Below are positions 7,488-15,510 of a DNA stretch of 44,466 nt, piece after piece. The notes beneath the pieces are model-generated. The model made no database searches, was not told where the DNA came from, and worked only from the letters and a program-made list of their open reading frames with translations. Source of the DNA: Planctomycetota bacterium (GTDB taxonomy: Bacteria; Planctomycetota; J058; JAJDCQ01); assembly GCA_029260755.1 (NCBI GenBank), contig JAJDCQ010000076.1:1-44466 (forward strand), given 5' to 3'. Position numbers and translations under genes: made by a program. How positions within the stretch are numbered: position 1 is the first letter of the stretch; each line of letters opens with the position of its first letter.

Positions 7488-7506
7488 CGTCGAGTATTTG
7501 TATAAC
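7488..7506 (-). promoter_or_regulatory. possible second CarH site near ybgA
   Basis: On the minus strand TATACA and TCGACG recur at 11-bp spacing, the same pattern as repeats 1 and 3 of the site at 7363-7391. It overlaps a TATAAC box (7501-7506) on the plus strand, 31 bp before the ybgA start. Only two repeats are visible, so this is weaker. Confidence 0.35.
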
Positions 7507-7536
7507 TTTTTTTGAGCATCCCGGAAGAGGAGTCTC

Positions 7537-8535
7537 ATGACGACCAAGACCACCGCCGCGGTGTCTTCCGAACCCTGGGCGAGCGCCGGGGAGATTCGCA
7601 TCGGGGTCTCCGCATGCCTCCTCGGCGAGAAGGTGCGCTTCGACGGTGGGCACAAGCACGCTCGCTTCCTCACCGACCACCTCGGCGAGCTCGTCACCTT
7701 CGTTCCGGTCTGCCCGGAGGTGGAGGTCGGGATGGGAATCCCGCGCGAGACGATCCGACTCGAGGTCGGTCCGGACGGCGAGACGCGGCTCGTCGCGCCC
7801 AGGAGCGAGACCGACCACACCGTCGCGATGGAGCGCTACGCGAAGCGCCGCAGCCGCGAGCTGCAGGCGCTCGACCTGTCGGGCTATGTCCTCAAGAAGG
7901 GCTCGCCGTCCTGCGGGATGGAGCGGGTCAAGCTCTACGATCGAAACGGGATGCCCTCCAAGGGTGGGGTCGGCGTGTTCGCCCGGGCTCTTCTGGAGCG
8001 GCTCCCGTTGCTTCCCGTCGAGGAGGAGGGGCGCCTCAACGACCCGCATCTCCGCGAGAACTTCATCGAGCGCGTCTTCGCCTACCGTCGCCTCCGGAAC
8101 CTCTTCGAGGGGCGATGGGCGCGGGGCGACCTCGTCCGCTTTCACACGGCCGAGAAGCTCCTCATCCTCGCCCACAACCAGGCCGCCTACCGCCGGCTCG
8201 GTCGTCTCGTCGCGACGGCGAAGGGGCGGCCGCCGGCCGAGGTGGCGACCGAGTACTCCGCCGAGTACATGGGCGCGCTCGCCCGGATCGCCAGGCGACG
8301 CGCGCACGTCAACGTCCTCCAGCACGCGATCGGTCACTTCCGGACGCTCCTCGACCAGGAGGACCGCGACGAGCTCCACGCGGTCATCGACGACTTCGGG
8401 CGCGGCCTCGTTCCCCTGATCGTCCCGATCACGCTCATCCGCCATCACCTCCGGCGGCACGACGTCGCGTGGCTCCGCGGCCAGGTCTACTTCGATCCGC
8501 ATCCGAAGGAGCTGATGCTCCGAAATCACTCGTGA
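7537..8535 (+). CDS. DUF523 and DUF1722 domain protein (YbgA family)
   Basis: A 332-residue two-domain protein. The N-terminal DUF523 half has three conserved cysteines in SACLLGEKVRFDG (C27), PVCPEVEVGMGIPRE (C59) and KKGSPSCGM (C126). In the DUF523 enzyme TudS, a thiouracil desulfidase, the equivalent cysteines hold a [4Fe-4S] cluster. The C-terminal DUF1722 half (FIERVFAYRRLR, FHTAEKLLILAHN) is the part typical of E. coli YbgA, whose gene is adjacent to phr. The cellular substrate is not established. ATG 7537 is preceded by GAGGAG. Its TGA overlaps the GTG of the CarH-like gene (8532-8535), indicating coupled translation. Confidence 0.92.
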   Translation: MTTKTTAAVSSEPWASAGEIRIGVSACLLGEKVRFDGGHKHARFLTDHLGELVTFVPVCPEVEVGMGIPRETIRLEVGPDGETRLVAPRSETDHTVAMERYAKRRSRELQALDLSGYVLKKGSPSCGMERVKLYDRNGMPSKGGVGVFARALLERLPLLPVEEEGRLNDPHLRENFIERVFAYRRLRNLFEGRWARGDLVRFHTAEKLLILAHNQAAYRRLGRLVATAKGRPPAEVATEYSAEYMGALARIARRRAHVNVLQHAIGHFRTLLDQEDRDELHAVIDDFGRGLVPLIVPITLIRHHLRRHDVAWLRGQVYFDPHPKELMLRNHS

Positions 8536-9473
8536 CGGACGCCGGCCGCTACAAGATGCGCACCATCGCGCGCCTCACCGGCTTCACCCCGACCGTCCTC
8601 CGGGCCTGGGAGAGAAGGCACGGGCTGCTTCAGCCTGTCCGCGGGGCCGGCGGACATCGCCTCTTCACCGAGGATGACCGGCGCGTCCTCGACCGGGTTC
8701 GGGTCCACCTGGATGCGGGGCGCTCGATCGGAGAGGTCGCCACCCTCGGGCGGGCGGCCCTCCTGGCCGAGGCCGCTCGCGGCCCGCGGGACCCCGGTCC
8801 GGGCGCCGGGCGCGCCGCGGGCCCGGATCGAGCGGTCGAGACCGAGTCGAGCGTCGAGGCGATCACGAGCGCGGCGGTCGACCTCGACGAGGCGACGATC
8901 GTCCGCAGCCTCGACCGGGCGTTCGCGGTCTACTCGCCCCTGGCCGCGCTCCACGACGTCGTCGTGCCGGCGGCGCATCGGGTCGGGGACCTCTGGGCCG
9001 ACGGGCGCTGCAGTGTCGCCTCCGAGCACCTCGCGAGCGGCCACTTCGTTCATCGGGCGCGGAAGATCCTCGAGACGAGCTGCGCGGAGAACGGTCACGG
9101 CGCGCGGATCGTCAGCGCCTGCCTGCCCGACGAGCAGCACGTCCTCGGGGTGCTCCTCGCCTCGATCGAGCTCGCCCGGGCGGGCGGTCGGATCATCTGG
9201 CTCGGCGCGTCGCTCCCGTTCGAGGATCTCGAGCGGGCGTGCCTCGCCCTTCGGCCCGAGGCCGCCCTCCTCTCGGTGACCCGTCCGGTCCTGCTCGGGG
9301 CGCACGGGCCGAGCCTGGGGGCGCTCGTCGAGCGGCTCGCCGGTCGGGTGCGCTTCGTGGTGGGGGGCGCGGGCGTCGCGGGGGACGTCGAGGCGATCGA
9401 GCGAGCCGGAGCGGTCGTGTGGAAGGCCGACCGCGGGCTGGACGAGCTCCCCGACGTCGTCCTCGGTCGGTGA
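8532..9473 (+). CDS. carH: CarH-like MerR-family B12-dependent photoreceptor repressor
   Basis: A 313-residue regulator. The N-terminal MerR-type winged helix reads KMRTIARLTGFTPTVLRAWE then RRHGLLQP. The C-terminal cobalamin module has both diagnostic signatures. W155-x9-E165-H166 (WADGRCSVASEH) is the helical-bundle motif in which the His can cap adenosyl-B12 after photolysis. E201-Q-H203-V-L-G206 (ExHxxG) supplies the lower axial His. In characterised CarH/LitR proteins, adenosylcobalamin binding gives a DNA-bound tetramer in the dark, and light breaks the Co-C bond and releases it. The GTG start overlaps the YbgA stop. Neighbouring photolyase, YbgA and epimerase-like genes are typical CarH/LitR targets. 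The gene name rests on motifs, not experiment. Confidence 0.88.
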   Translation: MTDAGRYKMRTIARLTGFTPTVLRAWERRHGLLQPVRGAGGHRLFTEDDRRVLDRVRVHLDAGRSIGEVATLGRAALLAEAARGPRDPGPGAGRAAGPDRAVETESSVEAITSAAVDLDEATIVRSLDRAFAVYSPLAALHDVVVPAAHRVGDLWADGRCSVASEHLASGHFVHRARKILETSCAENGHGARIVSACLPDEQHVLGVLLASIELARAGGRIIWLGASLPFEDLERACLALRPEAALLSVTRPVLLGAHGPSLGALVERLAGRVRFVVGGAGVAGDVEAIERAGAVVWKADRGLDELPDVVLGR

Positions 9474-9494
9474 CGGCCGTCGCGACCGCGGCCG
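9474..9494. terminator. hairpin between convergent genes
   Basis: CGGCCG (9474-9479) pairs with CGGCCG (9489-9494) in the 24-bp gap between the convergent carH and MBL genes. There is no T-tract, so it is only a possible bidirectional terminator. Confidence 0.35.
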
Positions 9495-9497
9495 GGG

Positions 9498-11645
9498 TCA
9501 GCCGTCCTTCCCGGCGCCCCGGAACCGGAGGTCGAGGCCCGGGTTCTCGTCGAGGAACGCCGAGAGCTTGCGCCGGCTGATCGAGAAGCCGGTCACCTGG
9601 CTGATGGCGCGGATCTCCTCGAGGTAGGGCTCGCCTCGGGCGACCTTCGCGAAGTCGGGGACCATCGCGCCCCGGCCGACCTCGCCCTCGGGCGTCTTCA
9701 CCGTTCCGGTGGCGACGATGAGAGCGAAGTCGGGCACCTCGCGGGCGCCGGCGAGGACGAAGCCCTCGGGGAACGTGTCGTGACGGAGGATCGACTGGAG
9801 CTCGGTCTTCTGGGTCGTCGAGAGGCCGCGGAGGATGGGGCTCTCCTGGACGACCTCCCAGGCGCCGAGCTCACGGTTGCGGGCGAGGCGCCGGCAGGTG
9901 AGGACGACCTGGGTGCCGCGGATCGCGTCGAGGAAGTCGTCGCGCCTGAGCGCGAGCAGGGTGAGCTCGGTCTTCGCGCGGACGTCGGCGTTGCGCGGCT
10001 GATCGAGGATGAGGGCCGTCTCGCCGATGTAGTCGCCGCGCGAGTAGATCTTGAACTCGCGGTCGTCGCGCCAGACGGCCGCCTTGCCGCTCATGATGAT
10101 GTAGAACTTCTCGCCGCGGGCGCCCGCGTGGATGAACGTCTCGCCGGCGCCGTAGGTCTCCTCGGTCACGGCGGCGAGGAGGTCGCGGCAGCGGTCGAAC
10201 GGGAGCTGCTGGAAGAGCTTGCACTGGCTCATCACGTCGAGGATGGCGACGTCGTGCTCGCGCTGGCTCGGCTTGTTCTTGAACCGGAGGGTCGCCTGGA
10301 CGCCCTCCTCGGCGACGCGCAGGTCGACGTCCTCGGGCATCCGCGACGGCGTGATGTGGACGAGGAAGACCTTCCGCCGGACGTTGCGGGGCTGACGCGC
10401 GATCGCCTCGATCGGCGTGTGGATCGGCGGGACGCCGGCCTCGTGGAAGATGATGTCGTGGTTCCACGGGAACTCGAGCAGCTCCTCGCGGCGGGCGTCG
10501 TCCATGTAGCCCATGCTGTGGGCGCGCTCGATCGAGGCGGGGTCGTTGAGGGTGTCGCCCGAGTAGCAGAACGAGCGCCCGTGGTAGAAGAGCTCGAAGC
10601 CGATCGCCGGGATCGAATGGAAGGTGTAGCGGAAGAGGAACTCGCCTCCGAGGATCGTGATCGGGCGCCCGATCGTCAGCGGCTGGAAGTCGACGAGCCG
10701 CGCGAGCCCCTCCCGCGAGAGCCCGGTGAGGGAACGGTACTTCGTCAGGAACGACCGGTGGATCAGCGGCGTCGTGAAGAGGGTCGTGCGTCCCTCCTCG
10801 AGCACCTTCTGGAGGCAGCCGGCGTCGTGGTCGCCGTGGCAGTGGGTGAGGAGGACGCCCTCCATCAGCTTCGGGCTGATCTCGTGCGTCTTCAGCCACT
10901 CGGTCGAGTCGACCGGCGGGTCGACGAGGATCCCCTTGCCGCCGACCCAGAGGATGAACCCGGTCGTCTTCTCGGCGGGGTCGAAGCCGTGTCCGCGCCC
11001 GAGGACGGTGAGGCCGAAGAACGGCGGGACGAACGGATCCCGGCTCGTGTGGACCTCGGGCGGGGCGGGCGGCGGCGAGAGCTCGGACGGGACCCTGGCG
11101 ATCGTCTTGTCGTCCTGGCGGACCTCGTAGTCGCCCGCGGCGTCCAGGGCGATCTCGACGCCCTCGCCGAGGTCGACCGGCGTGTCGGCATCGACGGTGC
11201 GGAACTCGATCACGTCCTCGAGCTCGAGGCGGCCCGACATCGCGAGCTCGTTGAGGCGGAAGTAGTCCATCTCGCGGCGGAGGTCGGGGAGGGCCGCGTC
11301 GGCCGGGAAGTCCTCGCGCAGCTCGATCTCCTCGGGTCCGAAGAGCGCCTCGCGGAGGACGTGGATGAGCTCCTCGCGCTGGCCGGGCCGGACGATCGCG
11401 AGCACCGGTCGGCGGTTCGCGAAGAAGTTGAAGTAGACCGGGAACTCGATGTCGGCGAACGAGATGCCGCGATCGACGCAGAAGAGCGTCTTGGGCGCGA
11501 CGAACACCTGAGGGACGCCGCTCGGGCGCACCATCGTGTCCTTGATCGTCTCGGGGGGATAGCCGAACTGGATCGGGCCGATCCTCGTCTCGACGAGGAC
11601 TCCGCCGCGGTCGAGCTCGACGAGGGTAGGCTCGGGATCGGACAT
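9498..11645 (-). CDS. MBL-fold hydrolase with cyclic nucleotide-binding domain
   Basis: A 715-residue protein. Residues 1-200 are a domain I do not recognise. A metallo-beta-lactamase domain follows (about 200-460) with the metal motif THCHGDHD (H268, H270, D272, H273), YSGDT (D364), FHEAG (H401) and a late His in HITPSRM (H430), so the two-metal site looks complete. A cyclic nucleotide-binding domain lies at about 474-590, with the phosphate-binding cassette GETALILDQPRNADVRA including E542 and R551. A degenerate second copy may fill 597-700. The pairing suggests a hydrolase, perhaps a phosphodiesterase, switched by cAMP or cGMP, but the substrate is inferred. It is the last gene of a minus-strand run, 69 bp after the kinase. 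Confidence 0.85.
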   Translation of the reverse strand: MSDPEPTLVELDRGGVLVETRIGPIQFGYPPETIKDTMVRPSGVPQVFVAPKTLFCVDRGISFADIEFPVYFNFFANRRPVLAIVRPGQREELIHVLREALFGPEEIELREDFPADAALPDLRREMDYFRLNELAMSGRLELEDVIEFRTVDADTPVDLGEGVEIALDAAGDYEVRQDDKTIARVPSELSPPPAPPEVHTSRDPFVPPFFGLTVLGRGHGFDPAEKTTGFILWVGGKGILVDPPVDSTEWLKTHEISPKLMEGVLLTHCHGDHDAGCLQKVLEEGRTTLFTTPLIHRSFLTKYRSLTGLSREGLARLVDFQPLTIGRPITILGGEFLFRYTFHSIPAIGFELFYHGRSFCYSGDTLNDPASIERAHSMGYMDDARREELLEFPWNHDIIFHEAGVPPIHTPIEAIARQPRNVRRKVFLVHITPSRMPEDVDLRVAEEGVQATLRFKNKPSQREHDVAILDVMSQCKLFQQLPFDRCRDLLAAVTEETYGAGETFIHAGARGEKFYIIMSGKAAVWRDDREFKIYSRGDYIGETALILDQPRNADVRAKTELTLLALRRDDFLDAIRGTQVVLTCRRLARNRELGAWEVVQESPILRGLSTTQKTELQSILRHDTFPEGFVLAGAREVPDFALIVATGTVKTPEGEVGRGAMVPDFAKVARGEPYLEEIRAISQVTGFSISRRKLSAFLDENPGLDLRFRGAGKDG

Positions 11646-11714
11646 GATCGCTCCGCGAGGCCCGGTGCCTCGCCAGGGGACGTTACCCGCGGCGGCGGAC
11701 GTCGGTCAACGTCG
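11646..11714. other. short intergenic spacer
   Basis: A 69-bp gap with a small hairpin GAGGC-CCGGT-GCCTC near 11658-11672. No gene or clear promoter is visible. Confidence 0.5.
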
Positions 11715-13652
11715 TCAGCGATCGTCGGGGAGCGGGGGCGGCGGGCCGGGGCGGAAGGCGACCTCCAGCCGGCGAATTCGGTAGCCCTGCGAGCACGAGA
11801 TGGCGATCCGGTCCCGACCGACCTCGGCGGGCTCGCCCTCGAGGTCGATCCGCTCGCCGGGGAGCCCGACCGAGCGGCCTGCGAGTCGGCCGTCTTCCTC
11901 GAACCGGGTGTGGAGCAGGACCGGGCCGTCCTCGACGGGCCTCTGGACGACGTCGACGCCGCGGGGGGGGCCGCCGAGGCGCATTGCGGCGATCTTCGCC
12001 GAAGGGCCCGAGTAGGCCTTTCCGAACGCGACGCCGACCGCGTCGCCGTTCGCCGAGAGGACGAGGTAGTGGATCTGGGCTCGCGCCCGGCTGCGCTTCG
12101 CAAGCGCGGTGATGCTCCGGATCCCCTTCGCTCGGGGGAGGACCAGGGAGTCCTCGAGCTCGAACGTGCCGCGTCGCCAGACGCCCTCGCCGAGCCGGAA
12201 CTGCCACTCCGAGCTCGCGTGGAGGGCGTCGAGCTGACGGGAGTCGCGCGTGAGGTCGAGCTGGACGACGCCGTCCTCGACGAGGCGTCGAACGTCGTCG
12301 GCGAGCCACGCGCCGAGCTCGTGGAGCCGAGGCCCGGACGCCTCGCTCCGCGCGTCGGGCGGCGCGGCGCGGAGCACCGAGATGGCCGCGCGCGCCTCGG
12401 CGTCGATCGCGGCGACGGTCGCCTCGTCGGGAGGCTCGCCGTGGTCCAGGACCCGGGTCGCGAACCGGCGCGCGAACGCGACGGCGGCTTCGACGCTCGG
12501 CGCCTCGGGGTCGGCCGGGGGCGGGGCGGGGGCCGCGGTCGGCTCGTCCGCGGGCTCGGCGGCATCCGTCGGCGGAGCGATCGGGTCCGGAGGGTCTGGC
12601 CGAGCGCCGACCCCTGGTCCCGACGGTCCGGAGGCCGCGAGGCCGGCGATCGCCGCGCCGGCGACGAGGGCGACCCCGACGATGGTCGCGACGACGACGA
12701 GCGCGGTGGCCGGGAAGGCGCGGGCGGCGTTCGCGTTCGGATCGTCCGGGCGCTCGGTCGCGGCCACGGTGGGCGATCGTCCCTCGAGGAGCGCGTCGAG
12801 GTCGTCGGCGAGCGCGGCGGCGCTCGGATGACGCTCGGCCACGTCCTTCGCGAGGGCGCGGGCGCAGAGCGCATCGAGGGCGTCCGGCGGCGGGCGCCCG
12901 CCCGGGCCCAGCGTCGACGAGGGCGGCGCGGGGTCGCGGGAGAGGATCGCGTTGAGGATCGCGGCCGGGTGATCGCTCTCGTGGGGCGGCCGGCCGGTGA
13001 CCGCCTCGTAGAGGGTGGCCCCGAGGGCGTAGACGTCGCTGGCGGCCGTCGCCCCCTCGCCGTTCGCCTGCTCGGGGGAGAGGTAGAGGAGCGTGCCGAG
13101 GAGCGCCCCCTCGGAGGTGAGCCGGGTCTCCCGATCGAGGAGGAGGCCGAGGCCGAAGTCGGCGACCTTCACCGCGCCCGAGCGGTCGACGAGGATGTTC
13201 CCCGGCTTGATGTCGCGGTGGAGGATCGACGCGGCGTGGGCCGCCGCGACGCCGCGGGCCGCGTCCCGGACGATCCGGACGGCCTCATCGCGCTCGAGGT
13301 CGCCGGCGTCGATCCGGTCCGCGAGCGTCCCGCCGTCGACGAGCTCCATCGCCACCCACGGTCGGCCGTCGCTCGTCCGGCCTGCCTCGAGGAGGCGGAC
13401 GACGCCGGGATGGTCGAGCCGCGCGATCGCGTCCGCCTCGCGCCGGAGACGCTCCTCCGTCGTCTGGCTGGCGCCGCGGTGAACGACCTTCACGGCGGCG
13501 CGCCGGTCGGCGATCTCGGTGTGCCGCGCCGCCCAGACCTCGCCCATGCCCCCGGCGCCGAGCAACGCGTCGAGGATGTAGGGACCGACCCGGGCGTCTT
13601 GCGCGAGTCGGCCCTGGTCGGGCGAGGGCGGCTGGGGGCGGGAGGCGGACAA
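11715..13652 (-). CDS. transmembrane Ser/Thr protein kinase
   Basis: A Hanks-type kinase of about 645 residues. The Gly-rich loop is LLGAGGMGEVWAARH, the ATP-anchoring Lys is K55 (AAVKVV), the catalytic loop is HRDIKPGN (145-152), the metal motif is DFG (165-167) and the activation-segment end is YLSPEQA. All key residues are present. One transmembrane helix (about 315-340, ATALVVVATIVGVALVAG) is followed by a Pro/Ala-rich linker and a ~245-residue extracytoplasmic region with no recognised domain, probably the sensor. The start is uncertain: no ATG or GTG lies in frame before the kinase core, so TTG 13652 is used. It begins 53 bp after the VanZ/CBM9-like gene and is probably co-transcribed with it. 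Confidence 0.85.
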   Translation of the reverse strand: MSASRPQPPSPDQGRLAQDARVGPYILDALLGAGGMGEVWAARHTEIADRRAAVKVVHRGASQTTEERLRREADAIARLDHPGVVRLLEAGRTSDGRPWVAMELVDGGTLADRIDAGDLERDEAVRIVRDAARGVAAAHAASILHRDIKPGNILVDRSGAVKVADFGLGLLLDRETRLTSEGALLGTLLYLSPEQANGEGATAASDVYALGATLYEAVTGRPPHESDHPAAILNAILSRDPAPPSSTLGPGGRPPPDALDALCARALAKDVAERHPSAAALADDLDALLEGRSPTVAATERPDDPNANAARAFPATALVVVATIVGVALVAGAAIAGLAASGPSGPGVGARPDPPDPIAPPTDAAEPADEPTAAPAPPPADPEAPSVEAAVAFARRFATRVLDHGEPPDEATVAAIDAEARAAISVLRAAPPDARSEASGPRLHELGAWLADDVRRLVEDGVVQLDLTRDSRQLDALHASSEWQFRLGEGVWRRGTFELEDSLVLPRAKGIRSITALAKRSRARAQIHYLVLSANGDAVGVAFGKAYSGPSAKIAAMRLGGPPRGVDVVQRPVEDGPVLLHTRFEEDGRLAGRSVGLPGERIDLEGEPAEVGRDRIAISCSQGYRIRRLEVAFRPGPPPPLPDDR

Positions 13653-13704
13653 ACCGCAGCGATGATGGACCGCGGCGTCGAGCCGTGTCCAACGACCGGG
13701 ACCG

Positions 13705-15486
13705 TCAGTCGCCGACGAGCGTCCTGGTGAAGACGAACGTGCCGAAGCGTCGAGGTCGGTGGAACGAGGCGTCGCGCGGAGGCGACCAGCAGAGCATCTG
13801 CGGCGCCAGGTCGGCGCGGTCGCGGCGGATCGCGGGTCGCGCGGCGCCGGCGAGCCCGCCGGACGTCGCGGCCGCGGCGGCCGGTCGGTCGGGGCGCTCG
13901 ACGCGGAACAGGCCGACCCGCCAGCGCTCTCCCTCGGCCGGCTTCCCGCCGGCGAGGATCGGGAGGGCGGCGAAGGGGACGGCCATCTCGACGCCGAAGC
14001 CTCGGTCGCGGTCGGACGGGTCGTCGAGCGTTCCTTCGACCGAGACGGCCGTCGCGAGACCCGGGGCGTCCCAGGTCGGCAGCCCCTCGAAGTGGCGGCC
14101 GCGGCGGCGTCGACTGGACGGCCAGCGGTCATCGGGCGGAAAGGCGAGGACGAGGAGGTCGTAGACGACGTTCCGCGGGCTGACCTCGACCTCGACGTAG
14201 GTGCGGCCCATGTCCTCGGTGTCGATGAAGACCTCGACGACCTCCTGCAGCGGGAGGCGCGGGTCGTCGCGTCGGGACGAGACGCCCCAGATGTCGGCGT
14301 CGGCGCACTCGAACGCGACGTAGAGGTGGTCGTCGCTCCACAGGGCGCGGGCGCGGGTGCTCGGCGCGTCGGGGATGGGCTCGCCGAACGGGTCGAGGAC
14401 GAGGTCGACGGCGTCGGCGCCCGCCCAGACCGCCTCATCGAGGCGCCCATCGATCTCGATCGGACGGTCGACGCGACGGCAGAGGAGCCGCGGGACGCGG
14501 TCCCACTCGCCCTCGCGGAGCGCCGTTCGCCACGACGGCTCGCCGAGGTGGAAGACGCTCGCGAGGACGAGCACGGCGGCGGCGCCCGCCGCGGCGACCG
14601 GCGGGGCGCCGCGGAGGCGGTCGAGCAGGTCGCGCTCGGCGGGCAGAGGCGGGCCCAGGATCGCGAAGCCGATCCCGCCGAGGCCGAGGAGCGCGGCGAT
14701 GCCCTCGGGCGTGGTGAGCGGATGGAACGCGATGCCCCGCCAGCCGATGAACGGGCGGTCCGCGCCGTAGCCGCCGGTGGCGACGACGACGCCGAGCAGC
14801 GCGGCCGCCGAGAGCACGGCGAGGGCGAGGCGGCCGGGGTCGAACGCGGGCTCGGCGTCATCGGCGGACGAGGCGAGGAGGCGCGCCGTCACGAGCGGGA
14901 GGAGGCCGCCGAGGATGCCGAGCTGGTCGAGGACGATGTCGTTCCAGTCGTAGTAGAAGGCCGAGGCCGTCTCGCCCCAGTTGTAGAGCGAGATGTACTG
15001 AAACGTCTCGTCCGCCATCCCGAGGAGGGTGCCGAGGACGAGGACGACCCGCGGCCGGCCGTCGACGGCGAGGAGCAGCATGGCCAGCACCGTGTACTGG
15101 AGGAAGTGGACTAGCTCGGTCGGCACCTGGCCAAGGAGCATGTAGGAGGCCGCGAGGACGCTCCCGTAGAGCCCCCAGACCGCGCCGACGCGCGCGAACG
15201 CTCTCCGCGACGCGCGGCGGTGGCGCCAGGCGACCGCGGCGACGTAGACGACGAAGACGAGCACCATGGCGGCGGCGATCGATCGGAAGAAGATCCGCGC
15301 GCCCCGTTTCCCGTCGCCCGGGACGGCGAACCAGTCCTTGAAGAGGTGGTAACCGTCGCCGACCCGGTCGCTCACCCACTGATGGGCGAGGACGACGACG
15401 AGGTAGTAGACCGCCACCAAGACGAGGAGCGCCAGGCGAGGCGAGGGTCGAGGGGCGGCGGCGGGCGGCGGAGACGAGGCGGTCAT
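13705..15486 (-). CDS. VanZ-like membrane protein fused to CBM9-like domain
   Basis: A 593-residue protein. The N-terminal ~300 residues are polytopic (seven or more hydrophobic segments, such as LALLVLVAVYYLVVVLAHQW). A VanZ-like stretch reads ELVHFLQYTVLAMLLLA with GMADETFQY and YDWNDIVLDQLG. The C-terminal ~240 residues resemble a family 9 carbohydrate-binding (CBM9-like) beta-sandwich: IEIDGRLDEAVWAGADAV at about 365, then ARALWSDDHLYVAFECADAD and EVFIDTEDMGRTYVEVEVSP. That domain would lie outside the membrane. The combination suggests an envelope protein sensing or handling a glycan; no catalytic motif is seen. ATG 15486 opens a Pro/Ala-rich cytoplasmic leader. Confidence 0.75.
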   Translation of the reverse strand: MTASSPPPAAAPRPSPRLALLVLVAVYYLVVVLAHQWVSDRVGDGYHLFKDWFAVPGDGKRGARIFFRSIAAAMVLVFVVYVAAVAWRHRRASRRAFARVGAVWGLYGSVLAASYMLLGQVPTELVHFLQYTVLAMLLLAVDGRPRVVLVLGTLLGMADETFQYISLYNWGETASAFYYDWNDIVLDQLGILGGLLPLVTARLLASSADDAEPAFDPGRLALAVLSAAALLGVVVATGGYGADRPFIGWRGIAFHPLTTPEGIAALLGLGGIGFAILGPPLPAERDLLDRLRGAPPVAAAGAAAVLVLASVFHLGEPSWRTALREGEWDRVPRLLCRRVDRPIEIDGRLDEAVWAGADAVDLVLDPFGEPIPDAPSTRARALWSDDHLYVAFECADADIWGVSSRRDDPRLPLQEVVEVFIDTEDMGRTYVEVEVSPRNVVYDLLVLAFPPDDRWPSSRRRRGRHFEGLPTWDAPGLATAVSVEGTLDDPSDRDRGFGVEMAVPFAALPILAGGKPAEGERWRVGLFRVERPDRPAAAAATSGGLAGAARPAIRRDRADLAPQMLCWSPPRDASFHRPRRFGTFVFTRTLVGD

Positions 15487-15510
15487 CGCCGGATGACTAT
15501 ACGAGCGGCG

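Larger units (their letters stand above)
7292..7536. promoter_or_regulatory. AT-rich divergent control region
   Basis: This 245-bp spacer separates the divergent epimerase-like and YbgA genes. Its middle (about 7370-7515) is much richer in A+T than the rest of the window. It holds a sigma-70-type promoter on the minus strand, overlapped by 11-bp-spaced TnnACA repeats. A smaller pair of such repeats lies close to the YbgA start. A GAGGAG ribosome site precedes ATG 7537. Confidence 0.75.

Noticed and set aside
9780..13730. A 1316-residue plus-strand open frame antisense to the MBL and kinase genes
   Set aside because: Composition is typical of antisense GC-rich shadow; the minus strand carries clear catalytic motifs.
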